Part shown: piece after piece, positions 26,044-33,797 of the stretch | Numbering within the stretch: position 1 is the stretch's first letter | How the letters are laid out: each line of letters starts with the position of its first letter | Source of the DNA: CAMDBL01 sp964498125 | Lineage (GTDB): Bacteria > Pseudomonadota > Alphaproteobacteria > Rhizobiales > Hyphomicrobiaceae | DNA: 41,257 nucleotides | Direction of reading: 5' to 3' | NCBI GenBank assembly: GCA_964498125.1 | Contig: CAZCGE010000055.1 | Location: 1 to 41,257 of the forward strand | The notes under the pieces: generated by a model | Told to the model about the DNA's origin: nothing | The model's input: only the letters and a program-made list of their open reading frames with translations | Database searches by the model: none | Made by a program: the position numbers and the translations under genes

Positions 26044-27227
26044 TGGCGATGCGATCAATTGCTGCCAGACTCGACGATATCCTGGACAACATCACGTACG
26101 CGAGGTTGGCGATAGGCAATCGGACCTGGGGCCAGTATGCTGAAGATCCGGTCATCAAACTCGCTGTAGAGCGCGCTCTAGAGATCATATCGGAGGCGTC
26201 GCGGCATATTCCTGAAGAGGATAAAGCCAGGTACCCCGAGGTGCCTTGGCAGCGAATTCGCGCCATCGGAAACGTTCTGCGACACGAGTATGATCGGATC
26301 GACACTGATATTATTTGGGATACTGCGACCGTGCACCTCCAGAACCTCGAACCGATTATCACGAAAATGCGTGACGATGTGCTGATGAGAGAACTGAGTG
26401 CAACGAATGCCACCCGCATCGACCGCCGCTTCGCCGCCCTGAAATCAGAGGGCCGCGCCGCGTTGGTCACGTTCATCACGGCGGGTGATCCCGACCTCGA
26501 GACGTCGGCCAAGATCCTCGCCGGTCTGCCGGCTGCTGGCGCCGACATCATCGAGCTCGGCATGCCGTTCTCCGACCCGATGGCTGACGGCCCGGCCATC
26601 CAGGCCGCGAGCCTGCGGGCGTTGAAAGCCGGCCAGACCATGCAGAAAACGCTGGCGATGGTTAAGGCGTTCCGTGCGAGCGACGACACCACCCCGGTTG
26701 TGTTGATGGGGTACTACAACCCCATCTATGTGTTTCCGACTGATCGCTTCCTGGCTGAGGCCAAGGCGGCCGGTGTCGATGGGTTGATCGTCGTCGATGT
26801 GCCGCCCGAAGCCGACGACGAGCTGTGTTTGCCGGCGATGCAGCATGGCCTCAACTTCATCCGGCTGGCCACGCCGACCACCGATGCCAGGCGGCTGCCG
26901 GCGGTTCTGAACAACACCTCGGGCTTCCTGTACTACGTCTCCATTGCCGGCATCACGGGCACGGCGGCGCCCGACGCCACCGCCGTGCATCAGCAAGTAA
27001 AACGCATCAAATCGTCGACGGCCCTTCCCGTAGTGGTCGGTTTCGGCGTAAAAACCCCTCAACAGGCCAAGGCGATAGCCCAAGGCGCGGATGGAGTTGT
27101 GGTAGGCTCGGCACTGGTTGGCGCGATCGAGCAGAGCCTTTCGCCCGAAGGCAAGGCAACGAGTCACACCGCAAGTGCTGTGCTCGATCTTGTCAAAGAC
27201 TTGGCTGCGGCGTTGCAACCGGCCTGA
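26043..27227 (+). CDS. trpA: HepT (HEPN) domain fused to tryptophan synthase alpha
   Basis: One uninterrupted frame of 394 residues. Residues 1-113 are a HepT/DUF86 HEPN domain, with the helix V-P-W-Q-R-I-R-A-I-G-N-V-L-R-H-E-Y-D-R-I-D. His81 and Tyr83 match the RNase/AMPylation motif, but the usual Arg of R-N-x-L-x-H is Gly76. Residues 120-394 are a complete TrpA barrel starting T-R-I-D-R-R-F-A-A-L, with the catalytic Glu and Asp in I-E-L-G-M-P-F-S-D-P and the phosphate loop G-F-G-V-K-T-P. No stop separates the two parts. ATGs at 26367 and 26385 could give TrpA alone, but neither has a good ribosome site. Hand counts give 50-58% GC in two HepT lines against 70% in a TrpA line, consistent with an acquired 5' part. 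TrpA makes indole for TrpB. A lost hepT stop is the simplest origin. Confidence 0.88.
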   Translation: MAMRSIAARLDDILDNITYARLAIGNRTWGQYAEDPVIKLAVERALEIISEASRHIPEEDKARYPEVPWQRIRAIGNVLRHEYDRIDTDIIWDTATVHLQNLEPIITKMRDDVLMRELSATNATRIDRRFAALKSEGRAALVTFITAGDPDLETSAKILAGLPAAGADIIELGMPFSDPMADGPAIQAASLRALKAGQTMQKTLAMVKAFRASDDTTPVVLMGYYNPIYVFPTDRFLAEAKAAGVDGLIVVDVPPEADDELCLPAMQHGLNFIRLATPTTDARRLPAVLNNTSGFLYYVSIAGITGTAAPDATAVHQQVKRIKSSTALPVVVGFGVKTPQQAKAIAQGADGVVVGSALVGAIEQSLSPEGKATSHTASAVLDLVKDLAAALQPA

Positions 27228-27322
27228 ACCGGGACGGCGCGGTCGCACAAAAAAATGACGCACGACCATGGGAGGTCATGCCAGGGGCATCCCAGAACGA
27301 GGCGTCGAGGAGCCAAGAGAGC

Positions 27323-28357
27323 GTGAATTGGATCAATAACATCGTCCGGCCGAAGATTCGCAGCTTGCTGACGACGAAGCGCGATGTGCCGGATGATCTG
27401 TGGCGCAAGTGTCCCGAGACCGGGCAGATTGTCTTCCACAAGGACCTGGAAGCCAATCAGTTCGTCTATCCCGGCTCCAACTACCACGAGCGCATGACGG
27501 CGCCGCAACGGCTGGCGCATCTGTTCGACGACGGCGAATACACCCGGCTGGTTCTGCGCGCGGTGACGCAGGATCCGCTGCGTTTTCGCGACGGCAAGCG
27601 CTACACCGACCGGCTGAAGGACGCACGGGCCTCGACCGGCCTCGAGGATGCGGTGCTGGTCGGCGAGGGCAAGCTCGAGGGCAAGCCTGTCGTGGCGGTG
27701 GCCCAGGACTTCCGCTTCATGGCCGGTTCGCTCGGCATGGCCGCCGGCGAAGCGGTGATCACCGGCATGCTGCGGGCGGTGGAACTCAAGGTGCCATTCA
27801 TCCTGTTCGCCGCGTCCGGTGGCGCGCGCATGCAGGAAGGCATCCTGTCGCTGATGCAGATGCCGCGCACGACGATCGCCGTGCAGCGCCTGCGCGAGGC
27901 GCGGTTGCCCTATATCGTGGTGCTGACCGACCCGACGACGGGCGGTGTCACGGCGTCCTATGCCATGCTCGGCGACATCCAGATCGCCGAGCCAGGCGCT
28001 CTGATCTGTTTCGCCGGCCCGCGCGTCATCCAGCAGACCATCCGCGAGCAACTGCCGGACGGCTTCCAGCGCGCCGAATATCTGCTGGCGCACGGCATGA
28101 TCGACATGGTCGTGCATCGCCACAAGCTGCGCGAGACGCTGGCGCGCCTGGTCGGCCTGCTGGCGCCAGACCGGCGGACGGGGCTCGAGTCGCGGCGGCG
28201 CAAATCGGGCAACGGTGCCGCCTACGTCAATGGCCCGGCCGCTGACCCGTACATCATCGAGGCGGCGCGGAAGGGGGGCAACGAACCCGTCATCGAGGCC
28301 GAGCCGGTCGACGACGCCGAGCGTTTCCAACCAGGCAAGGGCACGCCACGGACCTGA
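27323..28357 (+). CDS. accD: Acetyl-CoA carboxylase carboxyltransferase beta subunit
   Basis: AccD (344 residues) transfers carboxyl from biotin to acetyl-CoA with AccA, the committed step of fatty acid synthesis. Family marks are W-I-N-N-I-V-R-P-K-I at the start, F-M-A-G-S-L-G-M-A-A-G-E, S-G-G-A-R-M-Q-E-G and T-D-P-T-T-G-G-V-T-A-S. The start is taken as GTG at 27323, where family similarity begins; AGGAG lies ten bases before it. The N-terminal zinc-ribbon region has a single Cys (K-C-P-E-T-G-Q) in place of four, as I recall for other alphaproteobacterial AccD. It lies between trpA and folC, the usual order in the class. Confidence 0.95.
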   Translation: MNWINNIVRPKIRSLLTTKRDVPDDLWRKCPETGQIVFHKDLEANQFVYPGSNYHERMTAPQRLAHLFDDGEYTRLVLRAVTQDPLRFRDGKRYTDRLKDARASTGLEDAVLVGEGKLEGKPVVAVAQDFRFMAGSLGMAAGEAVITGMLRAVELKVPFILFAASGGARMQEGILSLMQMPRTTIAVQRLREARLPYIVVLTDPTTGGVTASYAMLGDIQIAEPGALICFAGPRVIQQTIREQLPDGFQRAEYLLAHGMIDMVVHRHKLRETLARLVGLLAPDRRTGLESRRRKSGNGAAYVNGPAADPYIIEAARKGGNEPVIEAEPVDDAERFQPGKGTPRT

Positions 28358-28464
28358 CTTATCCCGTGCCTTTGCTACGAGTTTTGATGCCAGTGTCGTG
28401 CGTGCATACTCTGGCGCCGTGAACCGGCGCCTGGCCTATGGCCAATATCATCAACGAGCCCCCC

Positions 28465-29796
28465 ATGGCACGAAGCGACCACCTGCTGGCGGAGCTGAGG
28501 ACGCTGCATCCCAAGCTGATCGACCTGTCGCTCGGCCGCGTCGAGCGGCTGCTGGCCAAGCTCGGCGAGCCGCAACGGCGCTTGCCGCCGGTGATCCATG
28601 TCGCCGGCACCAATGGCAAGGGCTCGGTCACCGCATTTCTCGCGGCCATGCTGGAAGCCGCCGGCCGCCGTGTCCACGTCTACACATCGCCGCATCTGGT
28701 GCGATTTCACGAGCGCATGGCGCTGGCGGGCCGCGACGGCAAGACCGAGCCGATCAGCGAGGAGCATCTGGTCGACGTTCTGTCACGCGTCCAGGCCGTC
28801 AACGACGGTGACGACATCACGCAATTCGAGATCACCACGGCCGCCGCCTTGCTGGCTTTCGCCGAGACGCCAGCCGATGCCGTCATCCTGGAAGTCGGTC
28901 TCGGCGGCCGGCTCGACGCCACCAACGTCATCGCCCGCCCGGCGCTGACCATCATCACGCCCATCGCCATGGATCACGCCGACAAGCTTGGGCCGACGAT
29001 CGGGGCGATTGCCGGCGAGAAGGCGGGAATCCTGAAGCGCGGCGTCGGTGCCGTCATCGCCCAACAGCCGGTCGAGGCCGAGCAGGTGATCCGCGCCGCG
29101 GCCGCCAAGGTCGGCGCCCGCCTGATCCTCGGCGGCCAGGACTTCGATGCCTACGAGCAGAATGGCCGCCTCGTCGTGCAGCTCGAATCGGCTCTGCTCG
29201 ATTTACCAAAGCCGGCGCTGCTCGGCCGCCACCAGTTCGGCAACGCCGGCACCGCGGTGGCAGCCGCCATGCAGCTTGCCGACCTCGGCCTCAGCGAGCG
29301 CGCCATTGCACGCGGCCTGCTCGAGGTGCGGTGGCCAGCGCGCATGCAGCGGCTCGCCAGGGGGCTGCTGCCGGCGCTGCTGGACCCGGCAGCGGAGCTG
29401 TGGCTCGACGGCGGGCACAATCCGGCGGCCGGCGTCGTCATCGCCCAGACCATGGCCGATCTCGAGGAGCGTTCGCCCAAGCCCTTGCATCTCATCGTCG
29501 GCATGATGGGACAGAAGGATGCCGCGGGTTTTCTCGCGCCGTTTCGCGGGCTCACGCGCCACGTCGTGACGGTGCCGATCCCTGGCGCACACGAGTCGAC
29601 CTACGATCCCGAGGCGCTCGCCGGCCTTGCCAACGGTCTTGGCCTCGACGCGGAGGCGGCATTGGGGGTCGAGGCGGCACTGCAGCGGCTCGAGCAGCTG
29701 TTCCCCGGCCCCAAGCGCGTCCTCATTTGCGGCTCGCTCTACCTTGCGGGCCAGGTGCTGGCGCTGCAGGACGGCGTCACGGCCCAGCCGAATTGA
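28465..29796 (+). CDS. folC: Folylpolyglutamate/dihydrofolate synthase
   Basis: FolC (443 residues from this start) adds glutamate to dihydropteroate and folates using ATP. The P-loop is G-T-N-G-K-G-S (residues 48-54), followed by Y-T-S-P-H-L-V-R-F-H-E-R, the Mur-ligase-like E-V-G-L-G-G-R-L-D-A-T-N and the C-terminal D-G-G-H-N-P-A. The start at 28465 (M-A-R-S-D-H-L-L) matches where the family begins; an in-frame ATG at 28438 would add nine residues. Neither has a strong ribosome site. It follows accD by about 100 bases and converges with ilvD. Confidence 0.93.
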   Translation: MARSDHLLAELRTLHPKLIDLSLGRVERLLAKLGEPQRRLPPVIHVAGTNGKGSVTAFLAAMLEAAGRRVHVYTSPHLVRFHERMALAGRDGKTEPISEEHLVDVLSRVQAVNDGDDITQFEITTAAALLAFAETPADAVILEVGLGGRLDATNVIARPALTIITPIAMDHADKLGPTIGAIAGEKAGILKRGVGAVIAQQPVEAEQVIRAAAAKVGARLILGGQDFDAYEQNGRLVVQLESALLDLPKPALLGRHQFGNAGTAVAAAMQLADLGLSERAIARGLLEVRWPARMQRLARGLLPALLDPAAELWLDGGHNPAAGVVIAQTMADLEERSPKPLHLIVGMMGQKDAAGFLAPFRGLTRHVVTVPIPGAHESTYDPEALAGLANGLGLDAEAALGVEAALQRLEQLFPGPKRVLICGSLYLAGQVLALQDGVTAQPN

Positions 29797-29809
29797 CGAC
29801 ACCTGATCA

Positions 29810-31558
29810 TCACGCCTCCCACGGCCAATCGACGCCGCCGCTGTGCGTGACGGCGCCACGGGCGGCCGATCCGACGACGGCGGCATATTTCTCCAGCACG
29901 CCGCCGAGCCGGCGCTCGGGCGGGGTCAGACCCATGGGTCTGACCCCTTCTCTGCGTCGCTCCATCTCCTCCGACGCAACCTCCAGCGTGATGTTGGCCA
30001 CAGCCGGCGTGGCATCAATAGCAATCATGTCGCCATCATGGACGAGGCCGATTGGCCCGCCGGCGGCGGCCTCGGGGCTGGCGTAGCCGATACACAGCCC
30101 GCGCGTGGCGCCGGAAAAACGGCCGTCGGTCAGCAGGGCAACCCTTTCGCCGTTGCCCTGGCCGTAAATCAGCGCCGTGATGCCGAGCATCTCGCGCATG
30201 CCGGGGCCGCCCTTGGGGCCTTCGTTGCGGATCACCAGCACCTCGCCCGGCTTGTACGTCATGCCCTGCACGGCCACCTGCGCCTGCTCCTCGCTCTCGA
30301 AGACGCGCGCCGGCCCGCGGAACAGCAACGCCTTCAAGCCCGCGACCTTGAGCACGGCGCCCTCTGGACAGAGGTTGCCCTTGAGGATCGCCAGGCCGCC
30401 GTTCACCGCGATCGGCTGGTTGGTGGATCTGACGATTTCAGCGTCGACCGGCGGCGCGGCAGCCAATTCCTCCGCCAGCGTTCGCCCTGTGATCGTCAGA
30501 CAGCGGCCGTCGATGAAGCCGCCGCGCAGCAGCTCCGCCAGGATGACGGGTGTACCGCCGATTTCGTACAGGTCGCGGGCGAGATATTTGCCGCCCGGCT
30601 GCAGGTTGCCGATCAGCGGCGTGCGTTGGAACACGGCCGCCACGTCGTCGATGTCGAAGGCCAGACCGGCCTCGTTGGCCAGCGCGGGAATGTGCAGGAC
30701 GGCATTGGTCGAGCCGCCGGTCGCCGCGACGATGGCGCAGGCGTTTTCGAGCGCGGCGCGGGTGACGATGTCGCGTGGGTGCGGCCCGCCGGCCAGCACG
30801 GCCTGCATCAAGATTTTACCGGCGCGGCGGGCCAGCGGCGCGCGCTCGCTGTAGACGGCGGGGATCATGGCGCTGCCCAGCGGTGACAGGCCGATCGCCT
30901 CACCGACCATGCCCATGGTGTTGGCCGTGAACTGGCCAGGGCAGGAGCCCGCGGTTGGCAGGCAGACGTGGCTCAGAGCCTCGACGTCGGCCATCGATGC
31001 GGCGCCGGCGATCACCTTGCCGATCGTCTCGTAGGTATCGAGCACGGTCTTGTCATTGCCGTGCAAGCGTCCAGGCAGTGCCGCGCCGCCATGCAGGAAT
31101 ACGGAGGGCACATTGCATCTGATCATGCCCATCATCAGGCCGGGCAGGTTCTTGTCGCACCCCGCCACACCGAGGATGCCGTCCATTTGGTGGCCGCGCA
31201 CGGTGGCCTCGACGCTGTCGGCGATCAGCTCGCGCGAGACGAGCGAGAAGCGCATGCCCGAGTGCGCCATGGAGAGGCCGTCGGACACCGACACTACAGG
31301 GCATTCGAGACCCATGCCGCCGCCGGCATAAATACCGGTTTTGGCGTTGAGCGCCTGCTCGCGCAGGCCGAGATTGCACGGGCTCATCTCGCCGCCGGTA
31401 TGCACCACGGCGACGCGCGGCCGCTTGATCTCGTCCTCGTCCTGGCCGAGCGCATATAAAAACGCCCGCGTCGTCGCCCGGATCAGGCCCTCGTCGATGA
31501 CGCTGGAGCGAAAGCGGCGCGGCGTGGCATCCGGCGATCCTGGCTTGCGTTGTGTCAT
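29810..31558 (-). CDS. ilvD: Dihydroxy-acid dehydratase (IlvD/Edd family)
   Basis: This 582-residue iron-sulfur dehydratase of branched-chain amino acid synthesis converts dihydroxy-acids to 2-keto acids. Likely cluster cysteines are in S-P-C-N, A-G-C-D-K-N-L-P-G and S-C-P-G-Q-F-T-A-N-T-M. Other family marks are A-T-G-G-S-T-N-A-V-L-H and L-T-D-G-R-F-S-G-A-T-R-G. Near the C-terminus the palindrome at 29922-29947 is read in frame as G-V-R-P-M-G-L-T-P, an insertion between R-R-R-E and P-E-R-R-L-G-G. The conserved tail (V-L-E-K-Y-A...G-A-V-T) is intact after it. The start at 31558 (M-T-Q-R-K-P) is preferred to a longer frame from 31609. Edd (phosphogluconate dehydratase) is less likely. Confidence 0.92.
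   Translation of the reverse strand: MTQRKPGSPDATPRRFRSSVIDEGLIRATTRAFLYALGQDEDEIKRPRVAVVHTGGEMSPCNLGLREQALNAKTGIYAGGGMGLECPVVSVSDGLSMAHSGMRFSLVSRELIADSVEATVRGHQMDGILGVAGCDKNLPGLMMGMIRCNVPSVFLHGGAALPGRLHGNDKTVLDTYETIGKVIAGAASMADVEALSHVCLPTAGSCPGQFTANTMGMVGEAIGLSPLGSAMIPAVYSERAPLARRAGKILMQAVLAGGPHPRDIVTRAALENACAIVAATGGSTNAVLHIPALANEAGLAFDIDDVAAVFQRTPLIGNLQPGGKYLARDLYEIGGTPVILAELLRGGFIDGRCLTITGRTLAEELAAAPPVDAEIVRSTNQPIAVNGGLAILKGNLCPEGAVLKVAGLKALLFRGPARVFESEEQAQVAVQGMTYKPGEVLVIRNEGPKGGPGMREMLGITALIYGQGNGERVALLTDGRFSGATRGLCIGYASPEAAAGGPIGLVHDGDMIAIDATPAVANITLEVASEEMERRREGVRPMGLTPPERRLGGVLEKYAAVVGSAARGAVTHSGGVDWPWEA
29922..29947. repeat. 26-base palindrome inside ilvD
   Basis: Two 12-base arms, GGGGTCAGACCC and its exact complement, flank AT. 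The core GGTCAGACC/GGTCTGACC is shared with the palindromes between trpF and trpB. It lies within the coding sequence and keeps the frame. Confidence 0.85.
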
Positions 31559-31708
31559 CCTCGGTCTCCGATTACAGCGCGGCGCATCCCTCGTCTCAGA
31601 CGTCGGCACATCTTAACGCAACCTTGACCAGTCCCTGAACCGCCCCCCGAATAGTTCTAAATTGTTAAGGCGCATCGGCGATCCTCGACAAAAAATGGGG
31701 TGCGTCAG

Positions 31709-32716
31709 ATGTTGCGTAGTGTAGTGCGCCAGCGATGCTGGGCACGCTGCTGCCATACCTTGGCTGCAGGTGCCGTGATGTGCGGTGTGGTGTTGGCCGC
31801 TTCGAGCCCTTTCGACCGGCCGCGTGCTTCGGTTTTGGCTGAACCGGCGGCGGTTTCTGGGCCCGACTTAGTCGATGCGCTTGCCGACCCGGCACGCCCC
31901 CTGGAAGCGCGCGCGGATCGTGCGCAGCCCGGCGATACTGGTCTGGGCTCGAGCCCCTTGGCACCCAGGGCTGATGATCGTCTCGAGGCGGTACGCAATA
32001 ACGACTTCGCAACGCCATCCAAATCGTCGCCCGCATCGCTCGCCGTTCCGCTAGATCGTCCCAGTATCGGCAGCCAATCCAGGCCGTTAGAACCGCGCGG
32101 ACCGGACGTGTTCGGCTCGCTGGCTATCTCGGCGCCGGACATGCCGTTCGCCCGTCAGGTCCGGGGTGCGTTCGAAGCGCCGGCGGCAACCGTGGCCGGC
32201 TGTGTGTTGGAGACGCAACCCAATTGCGCGACGGACTTACCGACGATCTGGAGCGGCGTTATTGACAAAGCCCGCGCGCTGTCCGGCCGCGATCAGCTTG
32301 ATTGGGTCAACAGGAAGGTCAACGAACGCATTGATTATCGAGATGATTTCGCGGCGCACGGCGTCCAGGACGTTTGGTCGAAACCGCATAAGACGATGGC
32401 CAGCGGCACCGGGGACTGCGAGGACTACGCCATTTTGAAGATGTGGCTGCTCGCGCAGTTGGGCTGGAACAGCCAGGACATGCATGTGGTGGTGGTTGCC
32501 GGCGTCGGGCTGAAGCTCAAGCATGCCGTCCTGGCGGTACGGGACGGGCAGGGAACGTTCATCCTCGACAGCCTGGCATCCGCTGTGCGCCGCGACGTGG
32601 ACGTAACCGACTACAAACCGATGCTGTCGATAAACACCTTCGGCTTCTGGATCCACGGCACGCCGCCGCGGGGCAGCGGGGCGCAATTGGCAGGCATGAC
32701 CCATCGAACCCGCTAA
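31709..32716 (+). CDS. LapG-like transglutaminase-type cysteine protease
   Basis: This 335-residue protein of the bacterial transglutaminase-like cysteine proteinase family (C93, DUF920) includes LapG, the periplasmic protease that releases LapA-type adhesins. The catalytic triad is Cys237 in G-T-G-D-C-E-D-Y, His272 in L-K-H-A-V and Asp287 in I-L-D-S. A hydrophobic segment near the N-terminus (about residues 15-32) should act as signal or anchor. Residues 35-140 form a long low-similarity region not found in typical LapG, giving about 100 extra residues. ATG 31709 is preferred to GTG 31700 because GGGGTG lies eight bases upstream. The T1SS genes and RTX adhesin downstream support a Lap-type role. 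No LapD is in the window. Confidence 0.85.
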   Translation: MLRSVVRQRCWARCCHTLAAGAVMCGVVLAASSPFDRPRASVLAEPAAVSGPDLVDALADPARPLEARADRAQPGDTGLGSSPLAPRADDRLEAVRNNDFATPSKSSPASLAVPLDRPSIGSQSRPLEPRGPDVFGSLAISAPDMPFARQVRGAFEAPAATVAGCVLETQPNCATDLPTIWSGVIDKARALSGRDQLDWVNRKVNERIDYRDDFAAHGVQDVWSKPHKTMASGTGDCEDYAILKMWLLAQLGWNSQDMHVVVVAGVGLKLKHAVLAVRDGQGTFILDSLASAVRRDVDVTDYKPMLSINTFGFWIHGTPPRGSGAQLAGMTHRTR

Positions 32717-32720
32717 AAAT

Positions 32721-32737
32721 GCGGCTGTTATAGCCGC
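32721..32737. other. Hairpin between lapG-like gene and response regulator
   Basis: GCGGCT and AGCCGC around GTTAT, in the 53-base gap between convergent genes. There is no clear T-run, so it is a possible but weak transcription end. Confidence 0.35.
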
Positions 32738-32769
32738 GGAGTTTGCTTGGTTATCAGGTGCTCAATTGG

Positions 32770-33537
32770 CTATTGGCGCCTGACTTCGGCACCGAAAATA
32801 TAGCCGGCGCCACGCACGGTTTTGATCAATGACGGCCGGCCAGGTGTGTCGAGTTTTTTGCGCAGCTTTGCGACCAAAACGTCGATGGATCGATCCGTTG
32901 GTGACCAATCCGAGCCTTTCAGGGCGTCCATGATTTCATTGCGGCTGAGCACGCGTTTCGGCCGAGTCATGAACAGGTACATAAGGTTGTATTCATAACT
33001 CGTCAGGTCGATGTCGCGTCCATCGGAGCGGCGGACTTCGCGCATGCCGTGGTCCAAGATCACGCCGCTCATCGCGTACTGTTCGCTGCCGTCGCATTCG
33101 ACGGGGACCGTGGACGGCTCGGCCCGTCCGCGCGAGCGCCGCAAGAGGGCTCGGACTCGCGCCACGAGTTCACGCACGTGGAACGGCTTGCGGATGTAGT
33201 CATCGGCGCCGAGTTCCAAACCCACAACGAGGTCGAATACGTCCGAGCGGCTTGAAACGATGATCAGCGGAATCTTGTGCCGCCGTACAATTTCCAACGC
33301 CAAATCGCTGCCATCTTCGGCTCGAAGATTGAGGTCCAGCAGGACCAGGTCGATCTTGCGCGATTGCAGCGAAAGAAGCGTTTCTTCTCGATTCGCGGCT
33401 TCTTCGACGAGTAGACAGTGATCTTCCATCGCTTCGCGCATGATCTGGCGCATTTCCGCGTCGCAATCGACAATCAGGATATGCGCGTGCTGAATGAGCT
33501 TTGGCACCGTAAAATCATTGGGGGCGACTAAATTCAT
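32770..33537 (-). CDS. Orphan OmpR-family response regulator
   Basis: This 255-residue regulator has a receiver domain (about residues 18-130) with phospho-acceptor Asp68 in L-L-D-L-N-L, acidic residues Asp24/Asp26 in V-D-C-D and Lys in I-R-K-P-F. The C-terminal winged helix ends I-K-T-V-R-G-A-G-Y-I-F-G, as in OmpR/PhoB proteins. No histidine kinase gene lies nearby. The start at 33537 (M-N-L-V-A-P) is preferred to 33591, which would add 18 residues. It diverges from the type I secretion operon, with about 260 bases of AT-rich DNA between, so it may control that operon. Confidence 0.88.
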   Translation of the reverse strand: MNLVAPNDFTVPKLIQHAHILIVDCDAEMRQIMREAMEDHCLLVEEAANREETLLSLQSRKIDLVLLDLNLRAEDGSDLALEIVRRHKIPLIIVSSRSDVFDLVVGLELGADDYIRKPFHVRELVARVRALLRRSRGRAEPSTVPVECDGSEQYAMSGVILDHGMREVRRSDGRDIDLTSYEYNLMYLFMTRPKRVLSRNEIMDALKGSDWSPTDRSIDVLVAKLRKKLDTPGRPSLIKTVRGAGYIFGAEVRRQ

Positions 33538-33675
33538 TGCAATATTCCCGTCAAATCCGTGCAGAGTGCGTAGGTTCAGACGATGGACCATATAGCTAGC
33601 GTAAAACCATGCCGCACCTGGCGATTGAAGTTTCTTAACACCTCAGTAACAATTGTTCACAGATAAATAATTCGG

Positions 33676-33704
33676 TCGGCATGTGTCCTGTCCGCGTGTA
33701 TAGT
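33676..33704 (+). promoter_or_regulatory. Candidate promoter of the type I secretion operon
   Basis: TATAGT (33699-33704) is preceded by TCGGCA (33676-33681) at a 17-base spacing, about 95 bases before the tolC-like start. The -10 is good and the -35 matches TTGACA at four of six positions. The surrounding 33592-33797 gap is markedly AT-rich. Confidence 0.3.
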
Positions 33705-33797
33705 TGTTTACCGACTCACGATAGGTGTCGCTGCCTGGTCTTTTTAAGCAGCAAGCTCAGTCGGGTGTTTACGCATTGATAAGGCGGGGAAAAAGTC

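Noticed and set aside
31610..31630. CtrA-like motif TTAA-N7-TTGA near the lapG-like start
   Set aside because: One mismatch in a degenerate motif within AT-rich promoter DNA; a similar near-match lies near 33637. No independent support.
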